Below, piece by piece: positions 1-8,875 of a stretch of DNA of 64,000 bases. Position 1 is the stretch's first letter. Each line of letters opens with the position of its first letter. The notes beneath the pieces were generated by a model, which was not told where the DNA came from, did no database searches, and worked only from the letters and a program-made list of their open reading frames with translations. The position numbers and the translations under genes are program-made. Origin of the DNA: Pseudomonas cannabina (lineage in GTDB: Bacteria > Pseudomonadota > Gammaproteobacteria > Pseudomonadales > Pseudomonadaceae); contig NZ_FNKU01000001.1 of the NCBI RefSeq assembly GCF_900100365.1, forward strand, positions 1,612,001 through 1,676,000, in the 5' to 3' direction.

Positions 1-39
1 ACGAGACCTGAGGCCTCGCCAACGCTTCACGCCTGATCA

Positions 40-468
40 TTACTTCGCGGCAAAGAAACTCAGCCCCTTACCGATCGCACAGGCATAACTTACCGCGTTG
101 CCCACTGGCTGATACCCCGGAACACTCAGCGTCGTCATGCTGAAATCAGCGGTACCGTTGGAACGGATCTGATAGCGGATGAATTGCTCGATAGGCTTGT
201 TATCGCGGTCCAGAGTGAAATGGGTATCGGAGAACGCCAACGTACCGTCCGCCGTGATGCGGTAGGTTTCTATGCGTTTGCCGCCTTTGGTCTTCGAGGG
301 CTCTGCGCCTTCGACCGAGGATTTGCACTGCCCCAGGTCAATCACGACGGCTACCGATTCTCCGGTATTCAGCGCCTGGGTGATGGCGGGGTAGCTTTTG
401 AGTTCTTCACCTGCATGGGCGAGGGTGGGCAGTGAGAGTGCGAGCAACAGCGCGAAGTGACGTTTCAT
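40..468 (-). CDS. VirK-family periplasmic protein
   Basis: A 142-residue protein with a clear Sec signal peptide (residues 1-19, MKRHFALLLALSLPTLAHA, cleaved after AHA). The mature part has the VirK layout: a SYPAITQALNTGESV start, then VVIDLGQC, a central basic KTKGGKRIETYRI strand and one late cysteine (SYACAIG). Two cysteines could form a disulfide in the periplasm. Family members are small exported proteins, some linked to virulence regulons in plant-associated bacteria, with no known catalytic activity. It is monocistronic on the minus strand, divergent from the chemoreceptor gene. Family recognition is from memory of the motif pattern; the function is unknown. Confidence 0.7.
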   Translation of the reverse strand: MKRHFALLLALSLPTLAHAGEELKSYPAITQALNTGESVAVVIDLGQCKSSVEGAEPSKTKGGKRIETYRITADGTLAFSDTHFTLDRDNKPIEQFIRYQIRSNGTADFSMTTLSVPGYQPVGNAVSYACAIGKGLSFFAAK

Positions 469-692
469 GGCTTCTCCAGCAATGCAGACTGGCCAGGTGC
501 GCCAGTCAAGTCCGGGGTAGGGTTAGGGGCAAGGGTAATAAAAGCAGGACCAACCCTAGCACAAGGTATTTCCCCGGTGGGCCGCAAATAACAGTGGCAC
601 CGCTCTGGCACGGTATTCTTCATCCTTTCTGATCGATGGCCGATAGCGTTGCAGGCGCTAATCTTATCGTCAACCACTGGAAGGGATTGAAC

Positions 693-2321
693 ATGCTGAG
701 ACAGCTGAAGATTGCCGCGCGGACGTCTGTCTGCTTTGCGCTGATGGTCGTTCTGGTAGTAGGGCTCGGTATTTTCAGCCTCGTGCAGCTCCACAGTATT
801 CGTGAACAATCACTGGAGATTGAAAACGACTCGCTGCCGGGTATTGCACTGGGTGATGACATCGCTCTGGCATTCGAAAAAACCCGTACCGCCGTGGTCA
901 AGATGCTGGCGATTCAGGACGCCGCTCAGGTGGCTGAAGCCCACGCAGATTTCATCGATAAAAAGGCCGGCTTTCAAAAAGCCATTCAGGCGTACAGCCC
1001 TGTCATCACCGCTGATGACGAAAAAATGCTCGTTACAGGGCTGGCAAACGATTATCAGACCTACACCGACAAGGCCGAGCAAAGCTACGAGCTGGGCAAT
1101 GACAGCCAGGCGACTGCGGGCAGGCAGGCTGCATGGACCGACATGAGGAGGCTCGCTGACACGATTGAGGCGTCACTTGGCAAACTGGAAAAAATCAACG
1201 ATGACTCCGAGGCTGACTCCAGCGCGGCCGCTTCGCAAGTCTTCGATAGTGCTCTGGTGGTGACCCAAGTGGTCATGCTGTTGACAGTGTTGATTACCGT
1301 GCTGCTTGCCTGGCGCCTGACAAAAAGCCTGGCGGTGCCCATCAGTCTGGCACTGCTGACCTCGGAAACCATTGCAGCCGGTGACCTGCGCCCGACCTCG
1401 ATCAACCGGGAAGGCGTCGACGAGGCCGCCTTGCTGTTGCAGTCCATGGAGCGCATGCGCGGCAGCCTGAGCAAAACCCTGACCCAAGTGGGTGATGCCG
1501 CTCACCAACTGGCGTCTGCCACTGAGGAGATGAGCGCGCTGATGGTCAACAGCAATGCCGACCTGGTGGTGCAGAACAGCGAGATTGAAATGGCCGCCAC
1601 CGCCGTGACCGAGATGAGCCAGGCGGTGGATGAAGTGGCACGTAATGCGGTGACGACTTCAGAGGAGTCGAAGGCCTCTTCGCTGTCCGCTCGCAAGGGG
1701 CAGGATGAGCTGGCCCAGACCGTTACCTCCATTCTCGAGTTGACCCGTAACGTCGGCACGGCATCGGTCGAAGCCCAGGCACTGGCGACCCGCACACTGG
1801 ACATCAGCAAGGTGCTGGATGTCATTCGCGCTGTCTCCGAGCAGACCAACCTGCTGGCCCTTAACGCAGCGATCGAGGCGGCGCGAGCAGGCGAGGCAGG
1901 GCGTGGGTTTGCGGTGGTGGCAGACGAAGTGCGTGCTTTGGCACATCGCACCAGCGAATCGACCCGCGAGATCGAGACCATGGTCGGGCATATTCAGATG
2001 GGCACCAAAAGCACGCTGGCGGCGCTTGAAGTCAGTACCGAACAGGCACAGCGCACCAAGCAGCAGGCCGAATCGGCGAATGCCGTACTGGCGACCATTG
2101 CCAGCTCGGTCGTGATCATCGACGAGCGCAACACGATGATCGCCAGCGCCTCGGAGGAGCAGGCACTGGTTGCCAGAGAAGTGGACCGCAATCTGGTGCG
2201 GATTCGCGACCTGTCGACGCAATCGGCAGTCCGCACCGGGCAAACCGGCAGTGCCAGTCAGTCGCTGGCGGAGCTGGCCAGTGGCCTGACCACCACCTTG
2301 AGGCAGTTCAAACTCAGTTAA
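693..2321 (+). CDS. Methyl-accepting chemotaxis protein
   Basis: A chemoreceptor of about 542 aa. It has an N-terminal transmembrane helix (about residues 12-32), a periplasmic four-helix-bundle-like sensor (about 33-190), a second transmembrane helix ([19 protein letters not shown]), a HAMP segment, and a long cytoplasmic coiled coil. The highly conserved tip ([25 protein letters not shown] split over residues about 385-410) binds CheA/CheW. ATG at 693 is preferred over the upstream ATG at 636 because AAGGGA lies just before it and the protein then begins directly with [12 protein letters not shown] before the membrane helix. The ligand is unknown. No che genes are nearby, so it is an orphan receptor feeding the central array. 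Confidence 0.93.
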   Translation: MLRQLKIAARTSVCFALMVVLVVGLGIFSLVQLHSIREQSLEIENDSLPGIALGDDIALAFEKTRTAVVKMLAIQDAAQVAEAHADFIDKKAGFQKAIQAYSPVITADDEKMLVTGLANDYQTYTDKAEQSYELGNDSQATAGRQAAWTDMRRLADTIEASLGKLEKINDDSEADSSAAASQVFDSALVVTQVVMLLTVLITVLLAWRLTKSLAVPISLALLTSETIAAGDLRPTSINREGVDEAALLLQSMERMRGSLSKTLTQVGDAAHQLASATEEMSALMVNSNADLVVQNSEIEMAATAVTEMSQAVDEVARNAVTTSEESKASSLSARKGQDELAQTVTSILELTRNVGTASVEAQALATRTLDISKVLDVIRAVSEQTNLLALNAAIEAARAGEAGRGFAVVADEVRALAHRTSESTREIETMVGHIQMGTKSTLAALEVSTEQAQRTKQQAESANAVLATIASSVVIIDERNTMIASASEEQALVAREVDRNLVRIRDLSTQSAVRTGQTGSASQSLAELASGLTTTLRQFKLS

Positions 2322-2338
2322 CCGTAAGCGCGTCGTCG

Positions 2339-2356
2339 CTGTTGTCCAGGCAACAG
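2339..2356. promoter_or_regulatory. Enhancer-like palindrome CTGTTG-N6-CAACAG (copy 1)
   Basis: A perfect 18-bp inverted repeat CTGTTG-N6-CAACAG about 255 bp upstream of the sigma-54-type promoter at 2611-2630. The same palindrome with identical 18-bp geometry occurs at 8629-8646 and, with one mismatch, at 8700-8717, both beside two other sigma-54-type promoters. This is the expected position for a bacterial enhancer-binding protein site. The activator is not in the window; an SfnR-like regulator is an inference from the neighbouring sulfone/sulfonate genes. Confidence 0.6.
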
Positions 2357-2409
2357 CGAATCGACAATGTGTTCGGCACCTGCGCCCGCAAACTCCCGCT
2401 GATGCTCAG

Positions 2410-2445
2410 GTCTTGTGGGGCGAACTTGCTCGCGAAGCGGTCAGT
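2410..2445. repeat. REP-type palindromic repeat
   Basis: The stretch contains TTGTGGGGCGAACTTGCTCG followed by CGAAGCGG, a variant of the common Pseudomonas REP core (GTGGGAGCGAGCTTGCTCGCGA). It lies in the 350-bp gap between the chemoreceptor and the transporter operon. Apart from this REP, the palindrome at 2339 and the promoter at 2611, nothing else is recognisable in that gap. Confidence 0.6.
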
Positions 2446-2610
2446 CCCCCGAAAAATATGGCGTCTGGACCCTTGTTTTCATGAGCGATGCGGATTGCCG
2501 CCCCGGTCACTCCTGCAGGCGCCTTCGGTCACATCGCGACTGCAGCCAAAGCCCTGTTTTTCGGGTTCTTCAACCTTTGTGCAAAACAATAAGTGCGTAG
2601 CGCCAAGGCT

Positions 2611-2630
2611 TTGGGCATGACCTGTGCACT
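2611..2630 (+). promoter_or_regulatory. Sigma-54-type -24/-12 promoter of the ABC transporter operon
   Basis: TTGGGCATGACCTGTGCACT contains the invariant GG (2614-2615), ten bases and GC (2626-2627). The -12 side, CTGTGCACTG, is identical to that at 8809-8818. The ATG of the binding-protein gene lies 44 bp downstream, a normal distance. Confidence 0.6.
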
Positions 2631-2671
2631 GCTGATCGGGATCGTTTTCCTGAGCCAGCGGAGCTACCCGA

Positions 2672-3691
2672 ATGCCTGATGCCGTTCCTGTTGCCAAGCC
2701 AACCCCTTCCACGCCAACCCGCCTGTCTGCACTTTGGCGCACTATGGCGCTGACCCTGTTTGCCACCAGCCTCGCTGCAACGGCGCATGCCGATGACAGT
2801 GACGTGCCTTCGCTGGCGGGCAAACGCATTGCGATCAGCATGACTGGCACTAGTCACTACTTTGATATCAAGACGTTTCAGGCTCAGGTCGATGAGGTCA
2901 AACGCCTTGGCGGCACGCCGATCACGCTTGACGCAGGCCGCAATGACAAGAATCTGGTCAATCAATTACAGACCGTGGTCACGCAAAAACCGGATGCAGT
3001 CATCCAGACCCTGGGCACGCTCAGCGTTATCGATCCGTGGCTCAAACGCATCAGCAAGGCAGGCATTCCGCTATTCACCATCGATGCGCCGTCGCAGTAC
3101 AGCCTCAACAACACCACGTCCGACAACGTCGCGACCGGCAAGGCGCTGGCCGGGCAGTTGATCAAGGACGCAGGCGGCAAGGGCAATATTCTGGTATTCA
3201 ACGGTTTTTATGGCGTGCCGGTCTGCGCCATTCGTTATGACCAGCTCAAGCTGGCGCTCAAGGATCATCCGGAGCTGAAAATCATCGAGCCCGAACTGCG
3301 TGATGTGATTCCCAACACGGTTCAGGACGCTTACTCGCAAGTAACGGCGTTGCTCAACAAATACCCCAAAGGCAGCGTTACGGCGATCTGGGCAGCCTGG
3401 GACATTCCGCAACTGGGTGCCAGCAAGGCACTGATCGATGCCGGGCGTACCGAGATCAAGACCTATGGCGTCGATGGCACGCCGGAAGTGCTGGAACTGA
3501 TGCGCCGTGACAACTCGCCAGTCGGTGCAGTGGTTGCGCAACAGCCTGCGCTGATCGGCAAGACCGCCGTGCAGAACGTCGCCCGTTATCTGGCCGGGCA
3601 GCGTGATCTGCCCAGGGAAACACAGGTTCCGACGTTGCTGACCACCGCGGCCAACCTGCCGGACGTACAAAAGCTGCGCGGCGACAACTGA
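2672..3691 (+). CDS. Periplasmic binding protein of a CUT2-type ABC transporter
   Basis: A 339-aa RbsB-type substrate-binding protein. A long N-terminal extension precedes a signal peptide (hydrophobic TMALTLFATSLAATAHA, cleavage near AHA-DDS). The type I periplasmic-binding fold follows: KRIAISMTGTSHYFD at the first strand, then ILVFNGFYGVPVCAIRYDQ and TAIWAAWDIPQLGASKAL in the hinge and second lobe. GGAG before the ATG supports this start, although the Met at the hydrophobic core would also work. It is the first gene of a four-gene operon with ATPase and two permeases. CUT2 systems usually import pentoses or similar small polar solutes, but the sigma-54 promoter shared with sulfone/sulfonate monooxygenase genes suggests an organosulfur or sugar-sulfonate ligand. 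That assignment is inference. Confidence 0.88.
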   Translation: MPDAVPVAKPTPSTPTRLSALWRTMALTLFATSLAATAHADDSDVPSLAGKRIAISMTGTSHYFDIKTFQAQVDEVKRLGGTPITLDAGRNDKNLVNQLQTVVTQKPDAVIQTLGTLSVIDPWLKRISKAGIPLFTIDAPSQYSLNNTTSDNVATGKALAGQLIKDAGGKGNILVFNGFYGVPVCAIRYDQLKLALKDHPELKIIEPELRDVIPNTVQDAYSQVTALLNKYPKGSVTAIWAAWDIPQLGASKALIDAGRTEIKTYGVDGTPEVLELMRRDNSPVGAVVAQQPALIGKTAVQNVARYLAGQRDLPRETQVPTLLTTAANLPDVQKLRGDN

Positions 3692-3707
3692 CGCGAGGGG
3701 GTTGATC

Positions 3708-5276
3708 ATGGTTTCAGCGAAGATGCAGGCTGCAACGCTGCCTGCCTTGCACCTGACAGGCATCAGCAAACGCTTTGGCGCGACGCAGGCGCTGGACAGC
3801 GTCAATCTGCGCGTCGACCCGGGGACGATTCACGGTCTGGTCGGTGAGAACGGCGCAGGCAAGTCGACGCTGATCAAAGTGCTGGCCGGCATTCATCGTG
3901 CAGACGCAGGCAGCCTGAGCATTCACGGTCAGCGGTTCGATGCTGTCACGCCGCGCCAGGTCGAGGCCCTGGGGGTGCATTTCATCCACCAGGAGCGGCT
4001 GCTGCCGGGCAGTTTCACAGTGGGCGAGGCGCTGTTTTTTGGTCAGGAGATCAAGCGCGGTCTGTTCGTCGACCGGCGTGCCCAGGATCGCGAGGCGACC
4101 CGGCTGCTGGAGGATTACTTTGCCATGCGCCTGCCAGCGGGAGCACTGGTACGCGATCTGGACAGCGCTCAGCGGCAGGTCCTGCAGATCACCCGCGCGC
4201 TGCTGGCCAAACCCAGGGTGCTGGTGTTCGACGAGCCGAGCGTATCGCTGGTCAAGCAAGAGGTGGATCGGCTGCTGGCCATCGTGCGCCGTTTGCGCGA
4301 TGAAGGCCTGACGATTCTGTACATCTCCCATTACCTTCAGGAAATCGAATCGCTCTGCGATCAGGTCACGGTGCTGCGCAATGGCCGCGATGTGGCCGTG
4401 GTCGATCCGGCAACCACCAGCACCGCGCAGATTGCCCGGTTGATGGTCAATCGCGATGTGGGCGAGCAGTACATTCGCGCACCGACTGTTCCCGGTACCG
4501 ATGTCCTTCAACTGCGTGGGCTTGGGGCAGGGCGGTACTACGATGCTGTCGACCTCAGCATACGGCGTGGCGAAGTGGTCGGCCTGACCGGACTGGTCGG
4601 CTCGGGCGCCAAAGAGCTGCTGAAAAGCCTGTTCGGGCTGCTCAAGCCGGAGCGCGGCGAGCTGCTGTTGAATGGCCAGCCCTTGCAACTGAAATCGCCC
4701 CGCGATGCAGTGCGCCACGGCATTGCGCTGGTCCCCGAAGAGCGCCGCACTCATGGCGTGGCACCAGCCCTTTCCGTGCTGGAAAACATCACGCTGGCCA
4801 GCCTCGGACGATTCAGCCGCCGTGGCTTGCTTGATGGCCCTGCTCAGGCCCGAGAGAGTGAACGGCTGATCGCTGAACTGGCGATCAAGACGCCTGGTGC
4901 TGATGCCGCAGTACAGCTGCTCAGTGGCGGCAATCAGCAAAAAGTCGCGCTGGCCAAGTGGCTGAGTCGGCATTCTTCACTGTATTTGCTGGACGAGCCC
5001 AGCGTGGGTGTCGACATCGGTGCCAAGGTGGAAATTTACCGGCTGATCGCGCGGCTTGCCGAGGCTGGCGCAGCCGTACTGGTGCTGTCCTCTGACTTGC
5101 CGGAACTGATCGGCATCACCCATCGCATCGTGGTCCTGCACCGAGGGCGCATTGCCGGCGAGTTCGATTCTCAAGCGACCGACAGCGACCAATTGCTGGC
5201 CTGTGCCACCGGAGCCAGTGGTAGCGATGAAAACGTTGAACTGATGATTGAGGAGGTCAGGCATGTCCACGCTTGA
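3708..5276 (+). CDS. ABC transporter ATP-binding protein, sugar type (RbsA/MglA-like)
   Basis: A duplicated ATPase of about 522 aa. The first nucleotide-binding domain has Walker A GENGAGKST, a degenerate signature (DLDSAQRQVLQITRALL) and Walker B VLVFDEPS. The second has a degenerate Walker A (GLVGSGAKELLKSLFG), a good signature LLSGGNQQKVALAKWL and Walker B LYLLDEPSVGVD. This two-domain plan with one weak site is typical of CUT2 ATPases. ATG 3708 is chosen over TTG 3702 because of the GAGGGGG ribosome-binding site. It starts 16 bp after the binding-protein gene, and its end overlaps the next gene by 14 bp, indicating translational coupling. Confidence 0.9.
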   Translation: MVSAKMQAATLPALHLTGISKRFGATQALDSVNLRVDPGTIHGLVGENGAGKSTLIKVLAGIHRADAGSLSIHGQRFDAVTPRQVEALGVHFIHQERLLPGSFTVGEALFFGQEIKRGLFVDRRAQDREATRLLEDYFAMRLPAGALVRDLDSAQRQVLQITRALLAKPRVLVFDEPSVSLVKQEVDRLLAIVRRLRDEGLTILYISHYLQEIESLCDQVTVLRNGRDVAVVDPATTSTAQIARLMVNRDVGEQYIRAPTVPGTDVLQLRGLGAGRYYDAVDLSIRRGEVVGLTGLVGSGAKELLKSLFGLLKPERGELLLNGQPLQLKSPRDAVRHGIALVPEERRTHGVAPALSVLENITLASLGRFSRRGLLDGPAQARESERLIAELAIKTPGADAAVQLLSGGNQQKVALAKWLSRHSSLYLLDEPSVGVDIGAKVEIYRLIARLAEAGAAVLVLSSDLPELIGITHRIVVLHRGRIAGEFDSQATDSDQLLACATGASGSDENVELMIEEVRHVHA

Positions 5277-6267
5277 AGTATTTGCCAGCCCGACCATTGA
5301 TCCACCCCGGCGGCTGCTTGTGCGCGTGGCGCAGCGTGGTTCGCTGCTGGTGTTTCTGGTGATTCTGCTGGTATTCGCCCTCAGCGCGCCGGGTTTTCTC
5401 AGTGTCGGCAACATCAGCAATGTGTTCGCCCAGTCGGCCGTGCTCGGCATTCTGGCGCTGGGCCTGACTTGCGTGGTGATTGGCGGTGGCTCCAATGTGG
5501 TCAGCGGCGGGCTGGATCTGTCGCTGGCGGCCAATCTCGGGTTGTGTGCGGCGGTTTACAGCAGCCTGAACAACGCTGGTTTCGAGGCTTGGCAAGCCAT
5601 ATCCCTGACGTTGGCGTGTGGCCTGCTGGTCGGCGCGTTCAATGGTCTGGCGGTGGTGCTGTTACGCCTGCCGCCACTGTTGGCGACCCTCGCGAGCATG
5701 AACCTGATCGCCGGGCTGGAACTGGTGCTGACCCAGAACACGGTGCTGGCCACTGATTCCGGGCTGCTGGACAGTCTGGCTTCAGGGGGCTGGCTCGGCA
5801 TTCCGGCGCTCGCCTGGGTGCTGCTAGGCGTCGCGGCATCATTGTGGTTTTTGATTCAGCACAGCGCCTTTGGCCTGCGCCTGTATGCCATCGGCGAATA
5901 CCCGCAAGCCGCAAAGGCGGCGGGCCTGAACCTGCAACGCTATGTGTTTGCCAGCTACCTGATCGCCGGTGGCTGCGCGGCCATCGCAGCCTTTTGCTCC
6001 GCGGCATTTTTCAGCGGCAGCACCACGGGCTCTGGCGACCTGTTGCTGTCGGTGGTGGCTATCGCCTTTCTCGGGGTAGTGTTCTCGCGCCGTCTGACGG
6101 CGAACATTCCCGGCACGTTGCTGGCAACGTTGCTACTGGGTTTCCTGATCAATGGCTTTCAATTACTGAACATTTCCAACTTCTGGGTCAACGGCGTGCA
6201 AGGCGTGTTGATTCTGCTGGTGGTGGCATTTTCCGGAGCACTTGACAGACGGGACGGTGAACAATGA
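5263..6267 (+). CDS. CUT2-family ABC permease 1 (RbsC-like)
   Basis: An integral membrane permease of about 334 aa with roughly ten hydrophobic segments. It carries the family signature GGSNVVSGGLDLSLAANLGL around residue 80, equivalent to the GGIDLSVG motif of RbsC. ATG 5263 is preceded by GAGGAGGTC, so the 15-bp longer reading from TTG 5248 is unlikely. It overlaps the ATPase gene upstream and the second permease downstream (ATGA), so all four genes are one operon. Two non-identical permeases imply a heterodimeric channel. Confidence 0.9.
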   Translation: MSTLEVFASPTIDPPRRLLVRVAQRGSLLVFLVILLVFALSAPGFLSVGNISNVFAQSAVLGILALGLTCVVIGGGSNVVSGGLDLSLAANLGLCAAVYSSLNNAGFEAWQAISLTLACGLLVGAFNGLAVVLLRLPPLLATLASMNLIAGLELVLTQNTVLATDSGLLDSLASGGWLGIPALAWVLLGVAASLWFLIQHSAFGLRLYAIGEYPQAAKAAGLNLQRYVFASYLIAGGCAAIAAFCSAAFFSGSTTGSGDLLLSVVAIAFLGVVFSRRLTANIPGTLLATLLLGFLINGFQLLNISNFWVNGVQGVLILLVVAFSGALDRRDGEQ

Positions 6268-7250
6268 GTACCTTGACCCTGAATACGTCGTCGACACTGG
6301 TAAAGGTGCTGCCGCGTCTGCTGCCAGCGGTTCTGCCGTTGCTGGTGCTGATCATCCTGCTGTTTTTCGCCATCAATGCACCGGGGTTTCTCAGCTGGGG
6401 CAACCTGTCGAGTCTGGTGCTGAACAATTTCGTGCTGCTGGCCATCGTCGCTGTCGGCATGACTTGGGCAGTCGCCGCTGGCGGCATTGATCTGTCGGTG
6501 GGCACGGCACTGGATTTTGCCAGCCTTGGTTTTGTGGTGGCACTCAATGGCGGTTACGGTCTGACGGCTGCCATCGCAATTGCTGTGCTGGCGGGCGTTG
6601 CGGCCGGTGTGTTCAACGCGCTGCTGATTGCCGGGCTGCGTATTTCGCCGTTTCTGGCAACCCTGGGCACCTTGTTCATCGGCACCAGCGTGCAGCAATT
6701 GCTCTCCGACGGCGGCCAGCCGATCTATATCGCTCAAGGCGTGCTGCCGGGGATCAGCGGCGTGGCAATTGTCGGCGTGCCGTTGCCATTGGTGATCGTG
6801 GCACTGCTGGCGGGTGTCGACGGCCTGGTGCTGGCGCGCGGACGATTAGGGCGGGAGATTCTCGCCGTGGGGACTCAGCCGCAACTGGCGTACTACTCGG
6901 GCCTGTCCACCCGACGCATCGCCGCGCTGGTATTCATCGGCAGTGCGCTGGCCTGCTCGGTGGCAGGCATTCTGCTCAGCGCCACCGTTAACGCCTACGT
7001 GCCGATGTCCGGCAACGCCTATCTGATCAACGCGATTGGCGCAGTCTTTATCGGCACGACGCTGAGCCGTCAGGGGCGCCCCAACATTGTCGGCACGCTG
7101 CTGGGTGTGTTGTTCATCAACGTCATTGCCAACGGTTTGCTGTTGATTGGCTGGAATTTCTATTGGCAGCAAGTGGCGACCGGGGCGCTGATCTTCGTGG
7201 TGCTGGCTTTCAGCTTTGCCAGCCGCCACCTGCTGCGTAACGCGGCCTGA
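6264..7250 (+). CDS. CUT2-family ABC permease 2 (RbsC-like)
   Basis: A 328-aa multi-helix permease with the motif AVAAGGIDLSVGTALDFASL at about residues 70-90 and a C-terminal conserved LLGVLFINVIANGLLLIGW. The start codon overlaps the stop of permease 1 by four bases (ATGA). It is the last gene of the operon; its stop is eight bases from the convergent monooxygenase gene, leaving no room for an independent terminator. Confidence 0.9.
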   Translation: MSTLTLNTSSTLVKVLPRLLPAVLPLLVLIILLFFAINAPGFLSWGNLSSLVLNNFVLLAIVAVGMTWAVAAGGIDLSVGTALDFASLGFVVALNGGYGLTAAIAIAVLAGVAAGVFNALLIAGLRISPFLATLGTLFIGTSVQQLLSDGGQPIYIAQGVLPGISGVAIVGVPLPLVIVALLAGVDGLVLARGRLGREILAVGTQPQLAYYSGLSTRRIAALVFIGSALACSVAGILLSATVNAYVPMSGNAYLINAIGAVFIGTTLSRQGRPNIVGTLLGVLFINVIANGLLLIGWNFYWQQVATGALIFVVLAFSFASRHLLRNAA

Positions 7251-7258
7251 GTGACGTT

Positions 7259-8497
7259 TCAGGCGCTACCTGTGCCGCCGCCGATCTGCCAGACGAAAGG
7301 CGGCTCGGTGCCGTTGATACGCCAGTCACCGACAATCCGCGCCTTGTAAATCAGCGGATTGTGCGACGCCGCCGTTCGCGCATTTCGCCAGTGGCGATCC
7401 AGCGCCTTGGTGACGCTGACACCCGACGCGCCCAAGGCGTTGAACAGCTCGGTGGCGGAACGTAGCACCAGTTCCGAGACGATCACCTGTGCTTTGGCGG
7501 TCTCGATTTCAGCGGCGATGTTGGCGTTTTTTTCCTCCTGCGCATCGTTGCCGAAGCGCGCCACATAAGCGCGCTGCAAGGGCTCGGTGGAACGCAGGGT
7601 AGCGGCTTCTGCGGCATACACTTGCGCGGCGATCTGCCCGACCACCTGTTGCACCTGTGAATCCTGGCTGACGCTGCTGGCATTGCCGTGGCTGAAGATG
7701 CGTTTGCGATCGCGTACTTCCTGAGCGATGTCGCGCTCGACCGCCCGACCGATGCCCGCCAATACCGCCAGCAGCACCAATTGATAAAACGCGGTCTGGT
7801 ACTTGAAGCGCTCTTCGAACGGGATGACATGGGTCGCAGGCAGCGGCACATTGTCGTAGACCGAGGTGCCGCTGCCGGTGGTGCGCTGGCCGAATCCGTC
7901 CCAGTCATCGCTGTGGCGCACGCCAGCGTGCCGGGCATTGACCACCGCAATCACATCGGCGCCGTTGTCGGCGCGCTGTGCGTAAACGTCGATCCAGTCG
8001 GCGAAGATGCTGCCGGTGCTGTAGAACTTGGTGCCGTTGAGCACAAAACCGTCGCCTTGAGGACTGACCTTGGTGATCACGTCACCGATTTTTACCGCGC
8101 CGACTTCGGTCCAGCGATTGCCGACCAGATCCCCTGCGATAAAGCGCGCAAACCACGTGTCACGGTCTGTACCCGGTGGCGCATTCAGGCGGTCTTCGAC
8201 AAAGGCGAAATGCGCCCGCAAGGCCTGCGGAATGTTCGAGTCGGCTTCCGCCAGTTCTATCAACAGCTGAAAGAGCTGACCGACCGATGCACCTGCACCG
8301 CCATATTCGGAGGGGACACGCACGGCGCCGAACCCGGCTTTCTTCAGCCATTCAATTGGTTCGTAGGGCAGGGTACGGGCTTTTTCACGTTCAACGTTGC
8401 CCGCGCTGATCTCACGGAAGATCGGCCGGAAGCGGTTGGCCAGCGTTTCGTAATCGGTGCCCAGCGAGAGTGGGTTCGAGCCGGTTGATTGAGTCAT
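7259..8497 (-). CDS. DszC/SfnB-like flavin-dependent monooxygenase
   Basis: A 412-aa acyl-CoA-dehydrogenase-fold protein. The N-terminal helical domain ends near GFGAVRVPSEYGGAGAS, the middle beta domain has DWDGFGQRTTGSGTS, and the C-terminal helical domain ends HWRNARTAASHNP. DWDGFGQR and the HWRNARTxxxHxP tail separate this branch (FMNH2-dependent sulfone/sulfur monooxygenases such as DszC, and the SfnB group) from true acyl-CoA dehydrogenases. AGGAG precedes the ATG. It is transcribed from its own minus-strand sigma-54-type promoter at 8564-8580, divergent from the sfnB-like pseudogene. Likely role: releasing sulfur from organosulfur compounds with a reduced flavin supplied in trans. The substrate is unknown. 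Confidence 0.85.
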   Translation of the reverse strand: MTQSTGSNPLSLGTDYETLANRFRPIFREISAGNVEREKARTLPYEPIEWLKKAGFGAVRVPSEYGGAGASVGQLFQLLIELAEADSNIPQALRAHFAFVEDRLNAPPGTDRDTWFARFIAGDLVGNRWTEVGAVKIGDVITKVSPQGDGFVLNGTKFYSTGSIFADWIDVYAQRADNGADVIAVVNARHAGVRHSDDWDGFGQRTTGSGTSVYDNVPLPATHVIPFEERFKYQTAFYQLVLLAVLAGIGRAVERDIAQEVRDRKRIFSHGNASSVSQDSQVQQVVGQIAAQVYAAEAATLRSTEPLQRAYVARFGNDAQEEKNANIAAEIETAKAQVIVSELVLRSATELFNALGASGVSVTKALDRHWRNARTAASHNPLIYKARIVGDWRINGTEPPFVWQIGGGTGSA

Positions 8498-8561
8498 GGA
8501 GTGCTCCTGAGCAGATCGGGCCCTTGAACAAGTCGGGCCGGTGAATGGATCGTTCAGCTCG

Positions 8562-8580
8562 GTGCATGCTTCGTGCCTGG
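8562..8580 (-). promoter_or_regulatory. Sigma-54-type promoter of the minus-strand monooxygenase
   Basis: On the minus strand the sequence reads CCAGGCACGAAGCATGCACC, with GG, ten bases and GC. It is 67 bp upstream of the minus-strand ATG at 8497. With the plus-strand promoter at 8796-8815 it forms a divergent pair sharing the two palindromes between them. Confidence 0.55.
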
Positions 8581-8628
8581 AACTAAGTCATTGAATACAA
8601 GGTTTATTTTTCCAGCAGACAGGCTTGC

Positions 8629-8646
8629 CTGTTGCGAAGGCAACAG
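8629..8646. promoter_or_regulatory. Enhancer-like palindrome CTGTTG-N6-CAACAG (copy 2)
   Basis: A perfect CTGTTG-N6-CAACAG palindrome between two divergent sigma-54-type promoters. A further CAACAG half-site follows at about 8652. Spacing and sequence match the copy at 2339. Confidence 0.6.
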
Positions 8647-8699
8647 TTACGCAACAGCTTGCCAGCAAACCGCACATCAGAGCTGCGCCGCGCGGGCCG

Positions 8700-8717
8700 C
8701 TGTTCTTCCAGCAACAG
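8700..8717. promoter_or_regulatory. Enhancer-like palindrome, variant (copy 3)
   Basis: CTGTTC-N6-CAACAG, 18 bp, one mismatch from the other two copies. It lies about 80 bp upstream of the plus-strand sigma-54-type promoter, a typical enhancer distance. The rest of the 8498-8875 gap is AT-rich and holds no gene. Confidence 0.55.
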
Positions 8718-8795
8718 TGTTCGGACATTTTGTCGGTTGTGATGCCGCCAGCTATTAAGACACTTACGTAACTATCTGTTTTTAATCATTAATAT

Positions 8796-8815
8796 TTTCG
8801 GCACGTACTGTGCAC
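8796..8815 (+). promoter_or_regulatory. Sigma-54-type promoter of the sfnB-like gene
   Basis: TTTCGGCACGTACTGTGCAC contains GG (8800-8801), N10 and GC (8812-8813). The -24 element GGCACG is close to consensus. The gene start is about 60 bp downstream. Confidence 0.6.
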
Positions 8816-8875
8816 TGTTCAAGGCCAAGCGTGTTGAGTGTCCTCAACCTGTCGCCAACGATCAGGAGCCAGTCC

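Noticed and set aside
3714..4973. 419-aa minus-strand frame
   Set aside because: Fully antisense to the ABC ATPase gene, no ribosome-binding site or recognisable motif.
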